From Brettanomyces bruxellensis (Eukaryota; Ascomycota; Pichiomycetes; Pichiales; Pichiaceae): a DNA stretch of 64,000 bases. This document shows positions 1 to 9,973 of this stretch, in pieces (the stretch's first letter is position 1; each line of letters starts with the position of its first letter). The stretch lies in NCBI RefSeq assembly GCF_011074885.1, contig NC_054687.1, positions 806,001 through 870,000 on the forward strand. Direction: 5' to 3'. Made by a program: the position numbers and the translations under genes. Below the pieces are notes generated by a model that searched no databases, was not told the DNA's origin, and worked only from the letters and a program-made list of their open reading frames with translations.

Positions 1-89
1 ATAACAAGCATTAAAATAAAAAAGAACCAAATTATCGTAATGAAAAAGCGCTCAAAATGTAAATGCGGAAAATCCCCAGGCCAAAGTAT

Positions 90-995
90 CTACTCCTGGG
101 TCTTTTCGGCCTCACCGTCACCTTCACCATCACCTTCACCATCATCAGGCTTCTTTCCCCACTTTTCCTTCTGGTGCTTTCCGTACTTCTTCCAGTGCTT
201 CTTCTGCTCCTTTCCATAATGCTTCCAGTACTTTTTCTGCTCTTTTCCGTAATCATCCCAGCAAGCCTTTGGGTCGGCGGCAACTGAGCAATCTGGAGCT
301 TCTGGTGGTGCATCCTGCTTCTGTAGCTGGTCCTCATTCTCGCCCTCATCATCAGATGCAGGCTTCTTTGGCGACCACTTCTTCTTCTGGTCCTTTCCAA
401 AGTGCTTCCAGTATTTCTTCTGGTCCTTACCATAGTGCTTCCAGTACTTCTTAGGGTCTTTGACCGGCTTATCAGGAGCATCTTCTCCCTCACCACCCTC
501 TTCCATAATCACAAACTGCTCATCATCATCATCCTCAGGCTTCTTTGGTGCCCACTTTCTTCTCTCCTCCTTTCCGTGGTGCTTCCAGTATTTCTTCTGG
601 TCTCTGCCATAATCCTTCCAGTGCTTCTTTGGGTTCTTGATCTTGATCTCAATAATCTCGTCATCCTCGTCATCGGAATCCTCAAACTCCGAGTCGGATG
701 GTGGATCCTCCCTTGGCTTCTTGCCCCACTTCTTCTTCTGGTGCTTTCCATAGTGCTTCCATTTCTTACCCTCATGTTTCCCGATCTTCTTCCAAGGATT
801 CTTCTTCTCTGGCTCGGCTTCTGTCTCAAAGCCAATCAACGACGAAAAGGTTTCGACAATGCCGGAAAACATGGATTGAGGCTCCTCCTTAGAACATGGC
901 ATAACAGCATGTTTCTGAACATGCTCTTCACCAATAGGCAAAGCCTCAGTATATGCTAGTGCACAAACAATTGCAGCGAGAACTGTGAATCTCAT
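90..995 (-). CDS. Secreted protein with 11-residue Trp/Lys repeats, unknown function
   Basis: 301 residues starting at an ATG with a clear hydrophobic signal peptide (residues 1-19, MRFTVLAAIVCALAYTEAL). After about residue 65 the protein consists of four basic modules (about 66-94, 121-153, 180-212, 241-283). They are separated by Asp/Glu-rich linkers and followed by an acidic C-tail. Inside each module Trp recurs exactly every 11 residues (68/79/90; 126/137/148; 185/196/207; 246/257/268/279) in the pattern K-x-W-K-H-Y-G-K-x-Q-K, and each module closes with KW-x-x-KKP. The last module has one extra unit. There are three Cys (one near residue 34, two in the fourth module). No TM segment or GPI signal follows, so secretion into the medium or wall is inferred. 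Eleven-residue periodicity suits a long amphipathic helix. The KKP ends and one RR could be weak Kex2 sites. I recognise no family; binding of polyanions, metals or wall polymers is possible but unproven. Confidence 0.85.
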   Translation of the reverse strand: MRFTVLAAIVCALAYTEALPIGEEHVQKHAVMPCSKEEPQSMFSGIVETFSSLIGFETEAEPEKKNPWKKIGKHEGKKWKHYGKHQKKKWGKKPREDPPSDSEFEDSDDEDDEIIEIKIKNPKKHWKDYGRDQKKYWKHHGKEERRKWAPKKPEDDDDEQFVIMEEGGEGEDAPDKPVKDPKKYWKHYGKDQKKYWKHFGKDQKKKWSPKKPASDDEGENEDQLQKQDAPPEAPDCSVAADPKACWDDYGKEQKKYWKHYGKEQKKHWKKYGKHQKEKWGKKPDDGEGDGEGDGEAEKTQE

Positions 996-1814
996 CTTTG
1001 CTGTATAAACGTGTCTTTCTGTCTGGCGGTTTTGTGTGGTTAAGCAAATTATGATAATAGAAAAGGAAAGTGTGTGGTTGTCAGTTGTAGAAATTGCGGA
1101 GAACGCACTTCCTTTTATACTGTCACATAAATTTGCTAGGAGGGGCTTGGCACACTTATCGGCGCAGTCCGCCCTTGCTGTTTTGGGACAGCCTCCAAAT
1201 TTCGGTGGGCCGGTATTTCCACGTGTAGGGATGTGTTGGGGGCGATCGGGATCCCGAAAAAGAGACAGCGCGGGGAAGTTTTTTCCTGTTAATTATTTCG
1301 AGTCAATCGGGTGGCCGAGCCTCCAACCGGATGGCCGAGTTGCCGGGATACGCGGTTGAAGAATCGCTAAATAAAAATGAGAATGAGTGAAAGGAAAATA
1401 AACGAAAAAAAATTGTGAATAAATAAATGAAAAAAAGAAAATGAAAAAAAAAAAGGAAATGAAACGATATGGAATAAAAACGTCAACAAAAAACACCCGA
1501 TGAAATTAAATTCAAAATAAATCGGTGGCCACAGAATGTGTGGCTCATCCGAAAATGCATCCCGCAATAGATCAAATAACACCATAAACAACGGAAAATA
1601 ATCTACAATCAATTCAATGTAATGCAAGAGCCACAAATCACGCGGCATCGCTACACCACAGACATAAATAAACAACCTTTTGATGATAAACTAATATTAA
1701 ACTATTCAGCTCAAAAGGACAGTATAAAGAAAAGTAGGAGAATCAAGGAAGCCTGGTGTCATGAAATTATAACGGCTCCAAGGAACCCAAAAACAAAATA
1801 AAAAGCGGCATCGC
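996..1814. other. Gene-free spacer, promoter of the repeat-protein gene
   Basis: Holds the upstream region of the minus-strand secreted repeat-protein gene and the 3' flank of the Ccw12-like gene. A CACGTG E-box lies at 1220-1225. The 11-mers GGGTGGCCGAG and GGATGGCCGAG (about 1309-1340) form a near-direct repeat. The part from 1370 to 1480 is A-rich. No ORF with a coding look and no tRNA was seen. Confidence 0.5.
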
Positions 1815-2114
1815 TTAGAACAAAGCAACGACGGCAGCACCGAGCAAACCAGCACCGACGAAAGCGTCAGCCTTGGCTGCAGCACCCTCAAAGGTGGCGA
1901 CAGTGCTGTTAGCAGCAGCAGCAGCAGAAGCAGTCTCTGGGCAGTAAGTGGTAGTCAAAGTGTCAGTGACGGCAGTAGTTGTAGCAGCGGCAGCAGCGGT
2001 GGTAGAGGCAGAAGCAGTAGCCTGAATCTGACCATCACCGATCTGGGAGACAACATCAGCAGCAAGGGCAGCAGAAGCCAAAGCAGAAGCGACGATAACT
2101 GAAGAGAATTGCAT
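1815..2114 (-). CDS. Small GPI-anchored cell-wall mannoprotein, Ccw12-like
   Basis: 99 residues. The N-terminal signal peptide begins MQFSSVIVASALASAALA. The middle is Ala/Thr/Ser-rich and suited to O-mannosylation, with one Cys (TTTYCPET) and one N-glycosylation sequon (NST). The C-terminus is a GPI-attachment signal: small residues, then a hydrophobic tail ending GLLGAAVVALF. The overall design and the GAAAKA stretch before the tail match S. cerevisiae Ccw12, an abundant wall mannoprotein needed for wall stability; that gene is 133 residues, so this one is shorter. Function is inferred from architecture. A TATA box about 140 bp upstream and a pyrimidine/purine-rich leader suit strong expression. 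Confidence 0.8.
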   Translation of the reverse strand: MQFSSVIVASALASAALAADVVSQIGDGQIQATASASTTAAAAATTTAVTDTLTTTYCPETASAAAAANSTVATFEGAAAKADAFVGAGLLGAAVVALF

Positions 2115-2254
2115 TTTGATTAAGTGAGTGAATGTAAGTTAGAAGTTTGTGAATAACAAATTTATGATCAATGATGATGAAGAGGAAAGAGAAGAAAAAG
2201 CTTAAGTTGAAACGGGTGGAAGAAAATGCTCAATATCAGCGGCTCCGATCCTAC

Positions 2255-2262
2255 TTATATAG
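2255..2262 (-). promoter_or_regulatory. TATA box of the Ccw12-like gene
   Basis: On the minus strand the sequence reads CTATATAA, about 140 bp upstream of the ATG at 2114, a normal TATA position for a highly expressed yeast gene. The assignment rests on sequence and position only. Confidence 0.5.
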
Positions 2263-4943
2263 TCAGAGGGATCGTGAAACTTACCGAGTTTCAGTCAGTC
2301 ATATTTATTATTATTGTTAATTTTTTTTTTTTGCCTGGGCGTTTTGTTTGTTTGTTTGTTTCCGTGCCTGTAGCTGTCTCGCGAGTTGGGTGGTGCAAAA
2401 CATTGCCTGGACACAATGAGAAAACTGTGAGAAAACTGTGATGAATTTTCCAATTCTTTTTTTCTGAAACAATGTGCTTCGAAAAAATGCTGAGCCTTAC
2501 CTCAGAGGGGAATTTGCCTCACTTGATTTTTCCTGCCTTTAAGGGGGTACCCCCACCCAGAAGAGTCTGGAACCTCCTACTCCCGTATTTATTTTTGTTT
2601 TACTTTCGTTTTATCTTTTACCTCTTAATTATTTTCAACTCTGAAGCCCCAGCTTTTTTATCTGCTCGATCCACATCACCAAAATATTCTTTTGTTGTTT
2701 ACAGTGCTTTGTTTATGCCTCCCGGTGAACATTGTGTAATTTTCTTCCCACCACTATAGTTTTTTTTTGCTTTTTTTCCCTCCCAACTATTCCACATCTT
2801 AGATTCCGCTTTAAACGGATTACTTGTGCGTGTGCACTCGAACTCGAGCGAGTTCTCCGGTTCAGGCACTACCTGGCAAGAATGCCATATCGTCGATAAG
2901 CTCTTGCAATACATTCAAGTTTAGTTTTAAGATTATGCACTGGTAGACGTACTAGATCCTTCAAGTCTTCATTTATTATTATTCTTTATCCAAATTCTAT
3001 CCTCATTCCTCTTTTTTTTTTGTTCTTCTAGAATACTGCTTTAATTTTTGGCTAACGCTTTGGCTTGGTTCCAAAATTGACTTAACTTCAGTTAATGCGA
3101 CACGGTAAGCACTGCACATCACTATTTTTTCACAATTTTGTTTCGTCATTTATATTTACTATTGGATTACAGCATGATGCCTTGGCTGTTGTCTTGAAAT
3201 ATTTATTTCTTTCCATCTTAAGGCCCTGGCCCGTCTGTATTTTCCGCTCTCTGTTTACCTTTCGTCATACATTTAAGTTTGGCTATTTCCCGCAATTCTA
3301 GGAACATTGTTCTACTTAATTTCTATTCTTTTTTATTTTTAGCTCGATTTTCTTATTTTGAATTTCTTTTTTTAGTCCACACGTCCAAAGGGGTGTTTAT
3401 CTGTCTGTACTTAGTGCTTTTTCCGATGTAAGCGCGAAGCGCGTTTTTTTTTTTTTTTTTTCTTGGCGTTAAAAGGAACAATCCATAAAACATCGAGAAT
3501 CAAAAGGATGTGCTGGAAAGAAAAATAGAAGGAGAAAATGGTATGCACTATAAAGGGGTGCGCGACTATCTGGCAAAGGAGTTAAAAATGCATATCTCGG
3601 GAACAGTTTTTAGTGGTCTTGAATTACTGCTTTCGTATTATTTGACTCCAAAGAAGGCCATAGATTCTCAATTTCACACATTTTACTTTGTTCTCTATAC
3701 ACACGTCCTATCATATGCACGTAAAATTAGCTGCAATGTCTCGCTATCGGCAAAAGGTGGCACTCTTTATCTTCTACAAATTGTTCTTTAGATAATCATG
3801 TAGATTGAAAGCTTGCATCAGAGGGGTCAAATACTTACGCGTAAGAGGTTTCCTCCTTTTTCTTTTGCATTTTAGGCATTTGTGCATAATAATCTTTGGA
3901 AAATAGATGGCTGGTTGCTTAGCATGCCATTACTAAATATCGCGTTACCGAGTACCTGATAATTACATTATTTAATTTTTCTTTAACATACCGAGGATGT
4001 ACGATGAAATATTGTTTAGTATTCAGTTTTGGAGAACGTGTTCAGCAAAAGCAAAATTCGTCTTTTTACACGAATACGTTCGACCAATTGTACACTCTGC
4101 GATTGAATAAACGCAAATATGTGAGAAGAACGGTATTTGGGATTAAGGAATGTAAGGAATGATAGAAGCATTGCAAATGGTAGTTTTTGTCTGCTATTTT
4201 AAGTAGCGAATCGGAAAGAATGTAGAAGATTTGGTGCAAGCACTACTCCCGGCACTATCTAAAAGAACGTTAACCCATAATTTAGGTTATCTCTCCAATA
4301 TTATGCTGTAATTTGCAACTACCAACCTCCTCATATGAAAATTTTTGTTCCGATTAAATAGAGGCGCTTAAATTCTTGAAAACTATATTTCCTGTCATTA
4401 CTGACATATGTTATAGTGTTATTACTTGTGCAACGAATCTCCGGTGTTATCACACTTTACCTGATTGAAATGCAAAGATTCTCTATCAATTTCAGCAGTT
4501 AGTAAATTTTTTGGCAGGTAGACGTGCTTGAAGAAGTACGAAATCTGTTTGTGTGATGAATCGTAAATAAACATATATTATTATGTACCAAGTTATAATC
4601 CCTTTGAGAGCTCAGAGTTCTGTACGCCCATAATCTGTTTTTTTACTTTCTTTTGCGGTACTTAAAATTGTGTAATATATATTTTTTGTAATGACAACAA
4701 TCCGGGAACTATATTCTACAAAGTAGGAAGAAATCTCATTTCATAATCATGAGAACATCGCCATTCTTAAATACATCAGTATTCAGCCCTCTATTTATAT
4801 TGACAGAACTCAACTGGTATCTTTCTTTGATTTATTGAGTGTTTGCTCATTCAGTCTCACACTAGCGTCTCAATCTCATTTAAGTGAATTATCAAATCCC
4901 TTAAAACAACTAGCCCGTATGTCACTACTTCTTAAAAGAGAAC

Positions 4944-4973
4944 GGGGGGGGGGGGGGGAAAAAAAAAAAAAAA
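4944..4973 (+). repeat. G15-A15 homopolymer junction upstream of RMP1
   Basis: Fifteen G followed directly by fifteen A, about 80 bp before the RMP1 start. The length of such a run is likely to vary between isolates and to be error-prone in sequencing. An A-tract here could exclude nucleosomes from the promoter; that role is inferred. Confidence 0.9.
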
Positions 4974-5053
4974 TTTATCGGTACGTCTGGTACAACGTAC
5001 CAGGTCCATTATGATCCAAGATCCAGAATTTAAACTTGATAACATCCCTATTG

Positions 5054-5857
5054 ATGATGATGCCAGAGAAGATGAAAGATTATGTGAAAGAGCCGTTGTT
5101 GAATTCCGATGATGTTGATCTTCTCTTCACAGAATTTGAGCTTATACATCTCATTTATCATAGAAATGCAAACCAACATCGAACTGCAACATGGTGGAAA
5201 TCTTTTAACGTTCTTCATCGAAAGTTGAGACAACTTTTATTAATTTTTCTTGATATTGAGCAGATAAATGCATTGGGAACGAGACACAAACTCACGACAA
5301 CAAGATGGAATAAGCTGGGACGACTTAGACACAGAACAAAACAGCTAACTCAGAAATCTGCACTTCAATTGACAGTAAGGGCCAGGCAGAATGCGTTAAA
5401 ATTGAGCAGATATATTGTAAAAGATGTTATACCGAAGTGCTATCTGATGTGCTACACTATATTACAAACAGGAGAATTCATTACGCTTGGATTTGCACTA
5501 CTGGCACTGGTATCCCGGGTGTATTTTCTTCTTCGCAAGATAAAAGGGTTGGAAATGATAACTGTGGACAAACTAAGGGCCAAAGAAAAAATCACAAATC
5601 ATATATTAGAGCATGCCGAAACGGAAAAGGTGAAGATAATTAATGAGGAAGAGGAGGATGTTGGTGTTGCCATGATTTTCGACGATTCATCTATAGCTGA
5701 GCATAGAGTGAAAGAAATAGAGGCAGATGTTAACAATATAGTGGCCGCTGCCAAAACAAACACACGAGATCACAAAGTAGCCAAGAAGGGGAAGGATAAG
5801 AAAAGGAAGAAACGGAAATCTGTAAAAGATGCTATGGACGATATCTTTGGGTTCTAA
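5054..5857 (+). CDS. RMP1: RNase MRP protein subunit Rmp1
   Basis: 267 residues from the first in-frame ATG (three ATGs in tandem). Rmp1 is the subunit specific to RNase MRP, which cleaves pre-rRNA at A3 and some mRNAs in the nucleolus. The family signature is clear: HRNANQHRTATWWKSFN (about residues 36-52) corresponds to the yeast HRNKNQHRAASWY block. It is followed by an LGFALLALVSRVY hydrophobic helix matching the LG-FVTLG region, and a Lys-rich tail ending in DDIFGF like the yeast SAIDDIFG end. It is longer than yeast Rmp1 (201) through a wider linker. An earlier ATG at 5011 in another frame opens 33 codons and overlaps this start, so translation may be reduced or the N-terminus may be frameshifted. 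It converges with the next gene with only 10 bp between stops. Confidence 0.85.
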   Translation: MMMPEKMKDYVKEPLLNSDDVDLLFTEFELIHLIYHRNANQHRTATWWKSFNVLHRKLRQLLLIFLDIEQINALGTRHKLTTTRWNKLGRLRHRTKQLTQKSALQLTVRARQNALKLSRYIVKDVIPKCYLMCYTILQTGEFITLGFALLALVSRVYFLLRKIKGLEMITVDKLRAKEKITNHILEHAETEKVKIINEEEEDVGVAMIFDDSSIAEHRVKEIEADVNNIVAAAKTNTRDHKVAKKGKDKKRKKRKSVKDAMDDIFGF

Positions 5858-5867
5858 TAGATATCAC

Positions 5868-6767
5868 CTATTGATATATTATATTCTTGGCCCAAGTAGG
5901 GAGAACAAAGCTTGCACTGTGTATCTGATGGTTATAATATTTAAACAGTGTTCCCTCTTTAGATTCTGTAACTGTTCTTATAGGTTTTGATACATCGACA
6001 TGCGAATTCTTGGCACAACACAATATTGCAATCTGACCGGAAGTGTAGGTAGGAATTGTACAGTTCGAGACCCGGGCAACAGGGAATACCTGACTGGCAG
6101 CTTTCCTTAAATGGGCAAGCTTTTTAATGTTAAGCCATATATTTTCAGAAGCCATGGAGGTCGCCACACCATCAGGTGTGAGTGCATCGTATAAAAGTTG
6201 GTAGTAATTCTCAGTAAAGAAGTTTTCAGCTGGGCCTTCGGGATCGGAAGAATCCGTTATAATGACGTCATACTTTTGCGACTCCTCTTTTGAAGCGCAG
6301 TCTTTCAAGAACTTGAATCCGTCTTGAAGAACGACCTTAACCTTGGGATTATCATATGAGCAAGCCATATGTGGTAAGTACTTCTTAGAAAGTTCAATAA
6401 CAGAATTATCAATTTCAACAAGGGTGGCCTCTTCTACCATAGGATGCTTTATCACCTCTCGAAGAACACCACCATCTCCACCACCAATGACCAATACTCT
6501 CCTTGGGTTCATGTGTGCAAACATTGCCACATGTGTAATCATTTCTTGATATGCGAATTCATCTCTTTCTGTGCACTGAATTATTCCATCTAGAACCAAC
6601 ACATTTCCGAAATCTGTGGATTTGAAGACGAGCACATCCTGGTATTTGGATTTCTTTGCATACAATATCTTTTCCACCCTTAAGCTAAATGCCTGACCCG
6701 GGAAACACTCATCACTGACTTCTTTAAACCATCCATCAATGATCAAAGGATGCGTTAGCTCACTCAT
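5868..6767 (-). CDS. SPE4: Spermine synthase (spermidine aminopropyltransferase)
   Basis: 299 residues, full length. The enzyme transfers an aminopropyl group from decarboxylated S-adenosylmethionine to a polyamine acceptor in the cytosol. Seen: the dcSAM site [15 protein letters not shown], the catalytic-Asp motif [15 protein letters not shown], and the substrate lid region [13 protein letters not shown]. Both Spe3 (spermidine synthase) and Spe4 (spermine synthase) share these. I choose Spe4 because several stretches follow the Spe4 rather than the Spe3 pattern: FPGQAF near residue 25, [19 protein letters not shown], a VEID-SVIELS block, [17 protein letters not shown] and [15 protein letters not shown]. 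Spe3 remains the alternative. It shares a divergent promoter with TRM82. Confidence 0.75.
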   Translation of the reverse strand: MSELTHPLIIDGWFKEVSDECFPGQAFSLRVEKILYAKKSKYQDVLVFKSTDFGNVLVLDGIIQCTERDEFAYQEMITHVAMFAHMNPRRVLVIGGGDGGVLREVIKHPMVEEATLVEIDNSVIELSKKYLPHMACSYDNPKVKVVLQDGFKFLKDCASKEESQKYDVIITDSSDPEGPAENFFTENYYQLLYDALTPDGVATSMASENIWLNIKKLAHLRKAASQVFPVARVSNCTIPTYTSGQIAILCCAKNSHVDVSKPIRTVTESKEGTLFKYYNHQIHSASFVLPTWAKNIIYQ

Positions 6768-7285
6768 GTCAATAAATAATTTTCTAATCTTAAAAATTTC
6801 CTAATAAATGAATCTATGTATAGTGAGGCGCACACAAAAGCTGTGTTCTGACACAATATCAGTAACGCTTTATGCAGATTAGAGGTAGTGTGAAATGTGA
6901 AAGAGTTTGGAGAAGATAATTTGTGTTGAGTGAAAAAAAGAAGAATAACAAAAAAAAAATATAGAAATCGAGAGCTACCGGATGTGATGTACGAACACAA
7001 CAGTGCCTACCTGATACGGGCAATCTCTGATTTTAATGATGATAACGGGATCCCTGCAAAAATTTAAGATTTTTTTTTCTTTCTTGGCTCGGGTGGGGTC
7101 ACAAGATGCGGATAGTAGAGTACTAGAGACTATAGACGCGTCTTTGGAAAACATTATAGAGCCTGAAAAAAAAGCACTGAAAAAAAATTCACAGTTTTTA
7201 CCGGAAAAGGTCTATACCAAAGAAACATGATTTGAGTCGGGAGATTGAAGGATCGGTAAAAGATATTCGGTGTTAATAGACAAAA
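6768..7285. promoter_or_regulatory. Divergent promoter of SPE4 and TRM82
   Basis: 518 bp between two divergent starts. It contains GGCTCGGG at 7086-7093 and the palindrome AGACGCGTCT at 7134-7143 (with an MCB-type ACGCGT core). This pair of elements recurs in three other spacers of the window. Short ORFs here lack coding character. Confidence 0.5.
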
Positions 7286-8593
7286 ATGAAGCACTTCTAT
7301 CAAAAGCTGATTGCTAACAAGAAGGGAGACCTACTTTTTGCTTCATCGGCAAACACAGTGCTTGTTTTCGAGATCACACCTTCAGGCGCAAATCTTTTAA
7401 CTCAATGGACAGATGAGATAGATCCATACTTTAGCGTTCGCAAACATCACAGGGAAGTGTTACAGAAATACGAAGATGACATGAAGAGCTTTGAGAAGCA
7501 AGGAAACAATCCGGAATCAAAGCCGAAGAAACCTAAGATGCCCATTCCAGGGCCAGGTGCACCTCCAACATTTACATACATTCGAGGAATGAGACTTTCC
7601 AGAAACGAGAAATATCTCATTATACTGACGGATAACGATAAGGCCGCTGTTGTCTTTGAAATTAGTGATAAAAGAGCCAATACTGCCGATTCCAGCTTCA
7701 GCCTTGTGCTCATAAAACGCCAGCCATTTAGCAAAAGACCATCTGCAGTTACAACATCCCTTGATGACATGGATTTAATCGTTTCCGACAAATTCGGAGA
7801 TGTTTTCTCTGTTCCGCTGATGGATAAAAGGGCAATTGACGAGAAGACTCTAGCTCCAATCTTGGGTCATGTTTCTATGCTCACGTGCATAGATATGGCA
7901 ACTGATGAAAACGGAAGACAATGCGTGATAACTTCAGATAGAGATGAGCATATTAGAGTTTCGTACTTTCCAAAGAGTTATGTGATAAAGAAATGGCTTT
8001 TTGGGCACAAGGAGTTCGTCTCGAGCTTTGTGCTTCCAGAGTGGTGCTCAAACAAGGTTATAATTAGTGCCGGGGGTGATAATTTCATATGTTCATGGCT
8101 TTGGCAGAACAATCCAGGTAACGAGCTTATAGGAAAGGTGGAACTTTCCAATGTTGTGGAAAAGTACTTGGATGAGGAGCATTTGGCACCAAAAAAATTC
8201 CAGAATGAAGATGGAACGTTGAAAGAGTACTGCGTTTCTGAAATAATTCCTCTCAACAAAATTCACAAAATAGCCGTGATCATCGAACAAGTGAGTGCCG
8301 TTTTTGTCTTGAAAGTGATTGAGGATGGATCACTGGAGTATGATCAGACCATCGAGACTCCTGGTTATGTTATATATGGCACATCTTCGGACGACACACT
8401 TGTGCTAAGTTTAGTGGATGAGACTCATTCCATCATCTTCTACAATATTGGAGATGATGGTAGCATTAGAGTTTCGGAAAAGCAGGATCGGCTTGCATCC
8501 GAGATTGAAAAGAATAGAGTTACAATGGACAATGATAAGGACAGAGTGCCACTTTTCACCGTTGGCCAGTTGAGGAAAAGAAGAGAGCATTAA
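7286..8593 (+). CDS. TRM82: tRNA (guanine-N7) methyltransferase non-catalytic subunit Trm82
   Basis: 435 residues, close to the yeast 444. Trm82 is the WD-repeat partner that stabilises Trm8, which makes m7G46 in tRNA. Seen: the Pro-rich run PGPGAPPTFTYIR, which matches the family's PG-GAPP-YSYIR block. This is followed by the strongly conserved repeats FSKRPSAV, DKFGDVFSVP, LGHVSML, ITSDRDEHIRVSYFP, KWLFGHKEFVSS and AGGDNFICSW. The end LFTVGQLRKRREH also resembles the yeast C-terminus. The order and spacing give a WD40 propeller across the protein. No oddities were seen. It converges with WHI2 with about 60 bp between stops. Confidence 0.93.
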   Translation: MKHFYQKLIANKKGDLLFASSANTVLVFEITPSGANLLTQWTDEIDPYFSVRKHHREVLQKYEDDMKSFEKQGNNPESKPKKPKMPIPGPGAPPTFTYIRGMRLSRNEKYLIILTDNDKAAVVFEISDKRANTADSSFSLVLIKRQPFSKRPSAVTTSLDDMDLIVSDKFGDVFSVPLMDKRAIDEKTLAPILGHVSMLTCIDMATDENGRQCVITSDRDEHIRVSYFPKSYVIKKWLFGHKEFVSSFVLPEWCSNKVIISAGGDNFICSWLWQNNPGNELIGKVELSNVVEKYLDEEHLAPKKFQNEDGTLKEYCVSEIIPLNKIHKIAVIIEQVSAVFVLKVIEDGSLEYDQTIETPGYVIYGTSSDDTLVLSLVDETHSIIFYNIGDDGSIRVSEKQDRLASEIEKNRVTMDNDKDRVPLFTVGQLRKRREH

Positions 8594-8654
8594 ACGCGTG
8601 CTTGCTCAACAAGCACATATATTAAACTAATAGAACATAATTGTACAATTTGTA

Positions 8655-9973
8655 TCATATGAAGCCCCGCCTATTATTGTAGTTTGCCTCGTCCGAAACA
8701 CCATCTATCATCACTCCGTTGGCAAGTATACGGTGCCTTCCGGTGACCGATATTGTCCACTGAGATCGAAGAACCTTAATTGCAATAACTTGCGGTGGTA
8801 CTTTACGGGTGTTAATGCTAGTTTGTGTTGGCCTAGGCACGTTTGAATTGAAAAAAGATGGATCGGACATTGGTAGGGGAGACAACTTATGCTTGCGAGC
8901 TTCCACAAGTTTCGATATCCATCCATCTTGCATCTCAACACTATTTATGTGCGAGTAACAGTTGTCGAGACGAACTAAAAGGGTAAGCTTCAATTGTGTG
9001 TCTGTCTGCTCAAATATGACATCATCTGATACCACAGAAAGCAAACCATACAGTATCTTGGCAGTCTTACCCACCACACTGAGACTGCAGAACGAATCGT
9101 TCGCATCAATCAACAATGTTACCTCTGCTGAAATTATTTGAATCACAAGATCTCTACCAATGCGGTCACAATGAGGTCTCGAATATTGGACCAGGGCCTC
9201 CCGATTGCTCGAGGAGACGTTTATCATACCGTCTTTCTTAATATCGTTGAAGTTGATAAGAATCTCGTCATGCATCGTGAAAGGATTCTTTCTGATATCC
9301 GTTTTTGTTAGCTGTTGCTCAAGTGCAAAGAAACTGTAGTACCTGGCCTCCTCAATGAGCTGCTTGCGATGATTTTCATCCTTAATATCGACAATTCCTC
9401 CAGTGAGAAGGTACAAAAGCTGCCTGAATAGTAGAGGCGACCGATGTATCTTGTATGGAGTCATCGATGGTGGTCTAATCAACACCTTGCTGTTTAGAAA
9501 TGGATCTGCCTGAAGTGTTTCATACAGCACGGTAAAATAATTAGGAGAGTTACCTTTCTGTCTGAAAATCGCCTTGGAAATCTGAAAAGTCTCCCCTCTA
9601 ATATTAACAAAAAGCCCTTCATCGAGTAGCTTTAGGCGAAGCTTGTTTAACCGGAAGTATGTTGTATCTGCATATAGATACATAAACTCATACTCATCCT
9701 GCACTTTAATCGAATACCCCTGAAGATGCTGGCATATCTTTTTGAAAACTCTAGGCGATCTGTCTATGAAAAGCGTGCCATACTCATTATTTGGCTGTGA
9801 AAAGTAATCCGTGAAATATGAAGGTGAGTCATATGATAAAGATGCGCACTTAGTTTGAATAGCTTATCTCCAATCTGTATTGAGTACATACGTTCATGAG
9901 GGAGAATCTCTGGAATTTGTGGATTCTCCTCAGGATGGACGTCACGTGGGACAGGTAGTATTGGATTCAGCAT
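8655..9973 (-). pseudogene. WHI2: WHI2 with a single-base frameshift
   Basis: Whi2 is a BTB/KCTD-fold stress regulator. In S. cerevisiae it acts with the phosphatases Psr1/Psr2 in general stress and amino-acid (TORC1) signalling. The ATG at 9973 opens a frame whose signature MYSIQIGDKLFKLS is followed, at about residue 43, by a shift into another frame. That second frame continues without a stop as SLSYDSPSYFTDYF, then LFIDRSPRVF, then a long Whi2-like body to 8655, including a second BTB-like block (NIRGETFQISKAIFR...SPNYF). The shift lies in the GATGCGCACT stretch at 9841-9850, where one base (probably a second G in AGTG[G]CGCA) is missing relative to the family. Unshifted translation runs into a stop after 69 residues. 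All the rest is intact, so the lesion is recent or is an assembly error. The geometry needs -1 or +2, so it does not match the known yeast +1 programmed sites. Confidence 0.85.

Larger units (their letters stand above)
2115..5053. other. Long AT-rich gene-poor spacer
   Basis: About 2.9 kb without a convincing gene. ORFs here are short and lack family signatures. Visible items are T-rich tracts, a CGCG hairpin followed by 18 T (3432-3461), and a G15-A15 tract (4944-4973) just before RMP1. I see no tRNA boxes that fit a cloverleaf. It could host an unannotated RNA, an origin or a centromere, but nothing in the sequence shows this. Confidence 0.4.

Noticed and set aside
402..959. Hydrophobic 185-codon frame opposite the repeat gene
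   Set aside because: The complement of Lys/Glu-rich codons reads as Leu/Phe/Val. The minus frame has ATG, signal peptide and regular repeats.
1309..1345. TGGCCGAG motifs as a tRNA-Leu/Ser box A
   Set aside because: No matching T-loop sequence (GGTTCGA) at proper distance and no acceptor stem; kept only as a spacer motif.
3510..3791. 93-codon frame in the gene-poor spacer
   Set aside because: Starts with GTG, not ATG; no similarity pattern and AT-typical codons.
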